64,000 nt of DNA from Macrosoma leucophasiata. Lineage: Eukaryota; Arthropoda; Insecta; Lepidoptera; Hedylidae. A model generated the notes under the pieces. The model searched no databases. It was not told where the DNA came from and saw only the letters and a program-made list of their open reading frames with translations. Made by a program: the position numbers and the translations under genes. Each line of letters starts with the position of its first letter. The first letter of the stretch is position 1. Positions 60,664-64,000 of the stretch are shown here, in pieces. Location of the stretch: NCBI GenBank assembly GCA_036365455.1, contig JAWQUS010000026.1, positions 13,286,001 through 13,350,000 on the forward strand, given 5' to 3'.

Positions 60664-60950
60664 TTTTTTTATGTAATGGAAGTGGCAAACAAGCATGCAG
60701 TTCACATTGATGTTAAGTGATGACTGCAGCCTATAGAAACCCACACTAAGACCAAGGTTAAAATGCAGATGCGTTACCACTCCTGAGGCCTAAGGCGTTA
60801 TGCTTCTGTGCCGGAAATAACAGGGCCATCCATTACCACCTGACCGGAACACGATAGTGCTGAACACTACCATTAAGCGGCAAGTAAATTAGGTAATGCG
60901 GTGGTGCCTACGCCCGCGAGCTCCGTCACTGGAGCTCTACCACCAGTAAA
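60664..60950 (-). mobile_element. FamA, full length
   Basis: TTTTTTATGTAATGGAAGTG to GGAGCTCTACCACCAGTAA; all landmarks intact. Confidence 0.9.
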
Positions 60951-61004
60951 ACCATTTTTTTATTTACTTTTCAAAAGAAACATTCCATAACATACATTGG
61001 GTAA

Positions 61005-61082
61005 ACTGGTGGTAGATTTTCAGCGTGAGCGCACGAGGGCGTCAATCTAGTTTATAAATGCCAGTATTTATAAACTAGATTG
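61005..61082 (+). mobile_element. FamA head fragment with 17-bp hairpin
   Basis: AACTGGTGGTAGATTTTCAG..GCACGAGGGCGTC is a FamA-type head. It runs into an exact inverted repeat CAATCTAGTTTATAAAT (61043-61059) and ATTTATAAACTAGATTG (61066-61082), loop GCCAGT. Confidence 0.7.
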
Positions 61083-61301
61083 TGATATACTCTCTTATAT
61101 AGGCCAGACAAAGAGAACGGTCCACGATCCACCAGAATTAAAAAAAAAAATTGTTTATGTCACAAACCGTAAAATAGTTTCACTAGTTGTGATCATATAG
61201 CGGATAAACCAAATGACTATATTCGATTTGACAAAACTCACATACTAGCTACAGAACACAGACCAATTCCAAGAATGGTTATTGAGATTAGAATAAAATT
61301 T

Positions 61302-61591
61302 CTTACTGGTGGTAGAGCTACAGTGACGGAGCCCGCGGGTGTAGGCACCACCGCATTACCTAATATACTTGCCGCTAAATGGTAGTGTTCAGCACTATCG
61401 TGTTCCGGTCAGGTGGTAATGTACGGCCCTCTAATTTCCGGCACAGAGGCAAAATACCTTAGGCCTCAGGAGTGGTAACGCATCTGCATTTTGACCCAAG
61501 TCTTTGGGTGGGTCTATACAGTCTATAGGCTGCAGTCATCACTTAACTTCAATGTGAACTGCAAGCTGTTTGCCAATTCCATTACATAAAA
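61302..61591 (+). mobile_element. FamA, full length
   Basis: TTACTGGTGGTAGAGCTACA to TTCCATTACATAAAAAAAAA. AAATTTCT just before (61294-61301) and after (near 61600) may be its target duplication. Confidence 0.85.
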
Positions 61592-61783
61592 AAAAATACA
61601 TCTAAATTTCTATGGAGAGGACGGATGGGGATTGTCACTATCATGGGATTCAATACTCAGTAGTCCAGTAGTCAAGTAAACCCAACAGCAACAGTCTGTA
61701 TGTAAGACCTCAAGTTGCAATTAGCAACTTTTGTGTTAATCCTGAACGCTACGCAAGACGTTTGCGAAATAGATCAGAGGCAG

Positions 61784-61862
61784 CTGTCTATAGGCTGCTA
61801 TCATCACTTAACATCAATGTGAACTGCATGCTTGTTTGCCTCTTTTATTACACAAAAAAAAC
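61784..61862 (+). mobile_element. FamA 3' fragment
   Basis: TGTCTATAGGCTGCTATCAT to CTCTTTTATTACACAAAAAA, the last 75 bp. Confidence 0.75.
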
Positions 61863-61949
61863 ACTTCAGTCTCCCTGAGACCACGGAAGCTGAAAATCGA
61901 CCAAAACGTCGGGTTGATTTTAAATGATAATAAAATTCTAGTTTAATAG

Positions 61950-62035
61950 ACTTCGGGCAGGAATCGAACCTGCGACCTTAAGATAACCTATCGAAACCCG
62001 CTTCGATAGCTCAGTGGTAAAGCGACTTGACTAGT
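61950..62035. other. Split tRNA-like halves in opposite orientation
   Basis: 61950-61981 on the minus strand reads TAAGGTCGCAGGTTCGATTC then CTGCCCGAAGTC, a tRNA 3' half with T arm GCAGG-TTCGATT-CCTGC. 62001-62035 on the plus strand reads CTTCGATAGCTCAGTGGTAA then AGCGACTTGACTA, a tRNA 5' half with D arm. Their acceptor strands (CTTCG / CGAAG) are complementary. It looks like a tRNA-derived SINE head whose 3' half was inverted, not a working tRNA. Confidence 0.6.
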
Positions 62036-62039
62036 TTCC

Positions 62040-62571
62040 AGGTACCTGCTGCGCAAAGTGATATTTTTCATAACGTTTTTTTTTTAAATATTTAAATCAC
62101 TATGGGTTATTGCGAAAAATAGAAACATGACAATTAAAATATGGCAGACTCTTAAACTAAATTATCAGATTTTTTTTCTATAATATTCCAGCGTTATATT
62201 AACACTATATCGTATATAGTTTAATTTAGTTGCTTTAGATATATTCTCATATGTTCGCTAATAGCGTATTGTTGTAACGGCTTAAGATTGATCCCTGTAA
62301 TCCTATATAGGGCTGGCCCTAATGGAGGTCAAGCGTTATTAGGTGTCTGGAAGCTGGATATGTACGTAATCTGTAGTTGATGGAATCCAATTCGGCTTAC
62401 GTCTAAGTAGAATGTGGTTTCAGAGGTCAGGGGTTGTAAATTATAATGTAGTAGACCGTGGCGTCAGCCGCGTGGATGTCGATTGATCTGATGTGGTTGT
62501 TATTCCACATGGACATCATATACAACGTGTTACAGGATAAACACACTCTCTGAGATTAATTTGTTCAAATA
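62040..62571. other. Unassigned region
   Basis: No gene or repeat recognised. Confidence 0.35.
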
Positions 62572-62763
62572 AAAAAAAATACGCTTACACTACAGGTATA
62601 AGCCTGTGTCCTGTTCGTACACATACAACATATACACAAACACCCAGACCCGCTGTAGAAATAGCTGTAGGCCATACAAATATTTGTCCCGGTGCTGGGA
62701 ACGAACCCGCGACCCTTCGAATCAAACGGTCAACTCACACCGCTGGACTTAACCGGGACGTCA
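62572..62763 (-). mobile_element. SINE-S
   Basis: A-run, ATACGCTTACACTACAGGTA, CAAATATTTGTCCCGGTGCT, B-box inverse GGGAACGAACCCG, ending CCGCTGGACTTAACCGGGAC. More diverged than 54428-54636. Confidence 0.85.
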
Positions 62764-62983
62764 TCAAAATCTACAACTGAATCGATTTCTGGCATTTTTA
62801 ATTATGGTAATATATTATCCCAAAATTAAATACAATTATATAAATTATGGTCACCCATTTGATTAGCAGTAAGTATAAACGAAAATGAGACAAATTTCTA
62901 TCCAAAATATAAAAATAGTCTCAACAAGTTCTATAGAACTCGTTCGCAATTATATAAAAAAATAATAATAATAAAAATAAGTC

Positions 62984-63095
62984 GGGTTTTCCTTCCTGAC
63001 GCTATAACTCCAGAACGCATGAACCGATTTCCACGGTTTTGCATTCGTTGATAAGGCTCCGTGAGGAAAATTCAGGAAAAAATATTTATAAAAGG
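62984..63095 (-). repeat. Inverse copy of the 53.1-kb repeat
   Basis: GTCGGGTTTTCCTTCCTGAC, CTCCAGAACGCATGAACCGA, GGTTTTGCATTCGTTG, GGCTCCGTGAGGAAAATTCA. Confidence 0.6.
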
Positions 63096-64000
63096 ACAAG
63101 CGTTAGCCTGTTTGCTGGTCTGTCAACCTTTTGGTCTGAAAATACATATTATTATGTATGCATCTGCATTAACCATTCTGCCTGCCTCACAAAAAACAGG
63201 CGTGAAGCTTTGTCATAACAAAAACGAAATTTTCCAATTACATCCAAAGACAACCGCTGACAGTACAATAATTAAGCCGGTTTTAATTAGTAATTAATAT
63301 TCTGATTGCGAACGATTTGATGACGGAAATAGAAACCGCGGATCAACTAACCCGATGAGGGTTTATATAGATGTAGTTGTTGTAGTTGTTAACGGTTTTA
63401 GTTTATCTGTGGTCTGCGGTGCTGTATTAATACTTTTTATTTATTCACCCTCTCAAAGAAACAATGTTTTTTCGTAGTAATTGTCAGCTACCATAAGACA
63501 ACGCACTAGTTTTAACCACATTGAATAAATTATTACTAGCTAATGATCTCAGAATATCCATCTTCCATACTAATTGTCGTAGAAAATTGTCTCCACAGAG
63601 AATTTCCACTTTAAATTGCACTCTTTTAATAAATTACCATCTAGTAACATTAATTCTTTGCTAACAAATGTGACGTAATTACAAGGGTGAGGTTATAACC
63701 CGGTGTTGCCAGACGGGAAGCGGTTTAAATGAAAAACGACTCGGCGTGTTTTAGTATTTTAGTTAAACCTAGTTAATGAATGCCACATAGCACTTGTCGT
63801 ATAATGGATCCAACTTTTTGTGTAATAAGCTCATGAATAGTTAAATTTAAGTGTTTTGTGAATATGAAATAACGTAAAAAGTGCTTACAATACATTATTC
63901 GGTGTTGTTTTGAAAACATAGAATTTAACAACGTAGCAAAGCAAAACAAATATTTCTTACAGTAATGTGTCACACATACTGTGTCACATAAATGTAGATC
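63096..64000. other. Unassigned terminal region
   Basis: Only a possible SINE-L tail scrap (AACAGGCGTGAAG near 63194). The 78-codon ORF at 63061-63297 begins in the preceding repeat and has no motif. This may be single-copy DNA. Confidence 0.35.

Overview
The window looks like insect nuclear DNA, most likely from a moth or butterfly. I infer this from the AT-rich background and from repeat types that, from memory, are common in Lepidoptera: tRNA-headed SINEs, RTE-like and CR1/L2-like LINE 3' ends, fold-back MITEs, and the CTAGCTGTGCCCGCGACTTC and TACGGAACCCTAAAAA repeats. I could run no database search, so family names are by recognition only. I find no intact host protein-coding gene. The longest coding stretch (59343-59891, about 183 codons) is the end of a LINE reverse-transcriptase protein; other protein-like stretches are decayed ends of non-LTR retrotransposons. 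At most three or four places could be host gene parts: a GC-rich TATA/splice-donor block at 14222-14646, a GC-rich block at 52420-53000, and a duplicated exon-like segment at 55534-55600 and near 56240-56306. The window is best read as an intergenic or long-intron repeat landscape. Repeat names used below: FamA is a roughly 285-bp retroposon that starts (A)CTGGTGGTAGAGCTC and ends TTGCCACTTCCATTACATAAAA; '+' means the poly(A) end is on the right. FamB is its diverged sister subfamily. SINE-L is a roughly 310-bp tRNA-headed SINE ending GGATTACAGGCGTGAAGTTACG. SINE-H is a roughly 365-bp element whose 3' end reads CCCAGCAGTGGGACGTATAA. SINE-S is a roughly 205-bp tRNA-headed SINE. FB, TIR and MITE denote fold-back or inverted-repeat elements. 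Layout: 0-4.5 kb holds an RTE tail, SINE-H, FamA pieces and fold-back elements. The 5.0-7.7 kb stretch is a giant palindromic complex with two 570-bp inverted arms around a four-unit tandem array. The 8-24 kb stretch is dense in SINEs, FamA/FamB and MITEs, plus two LINE C-termini near 17.3-19.1 kb. The 24.7-31.3 kb stretch contains a TIR element with a small Cys-containing ORF, a doubly interrupted FamA copy, a direct repeat split by a LINE, a tandem array of tRNA-like units, and a perfect tRNA-like inverted repeat with a 13-bp target duplication. The 32.5-39.3 kb stretch has a minisatellite, a 350-bp tandem duplication and a hAT-type MITE. The 40-46.4 kb stretch carries a diverged inverted segmental duplication that includes a FamA copy. 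The 47-50 kb stretch is dominated by a 977-bp tandem duplication. The 54-62.8 kb stretch has MITEs, a triple-nested retroposon cluster, the L2/CR1-like LINE end and further SINEs. The nearest thing to a functional system is parasitic: short non-autonomous elements (FamA/FamB) have a tail resembling that of a LINE present here (46985-47250, 59003-59273), which suggests they borrow its retrotransposition machinery. FamA/FamB occur in at least 45 full or partial copies in both orientations. A second theme is repeated creation of near-perfect inverted repeats at many scales, from 14-bp hairpin arms to 570-bp arms, some clearly formed inside a recognisable element.
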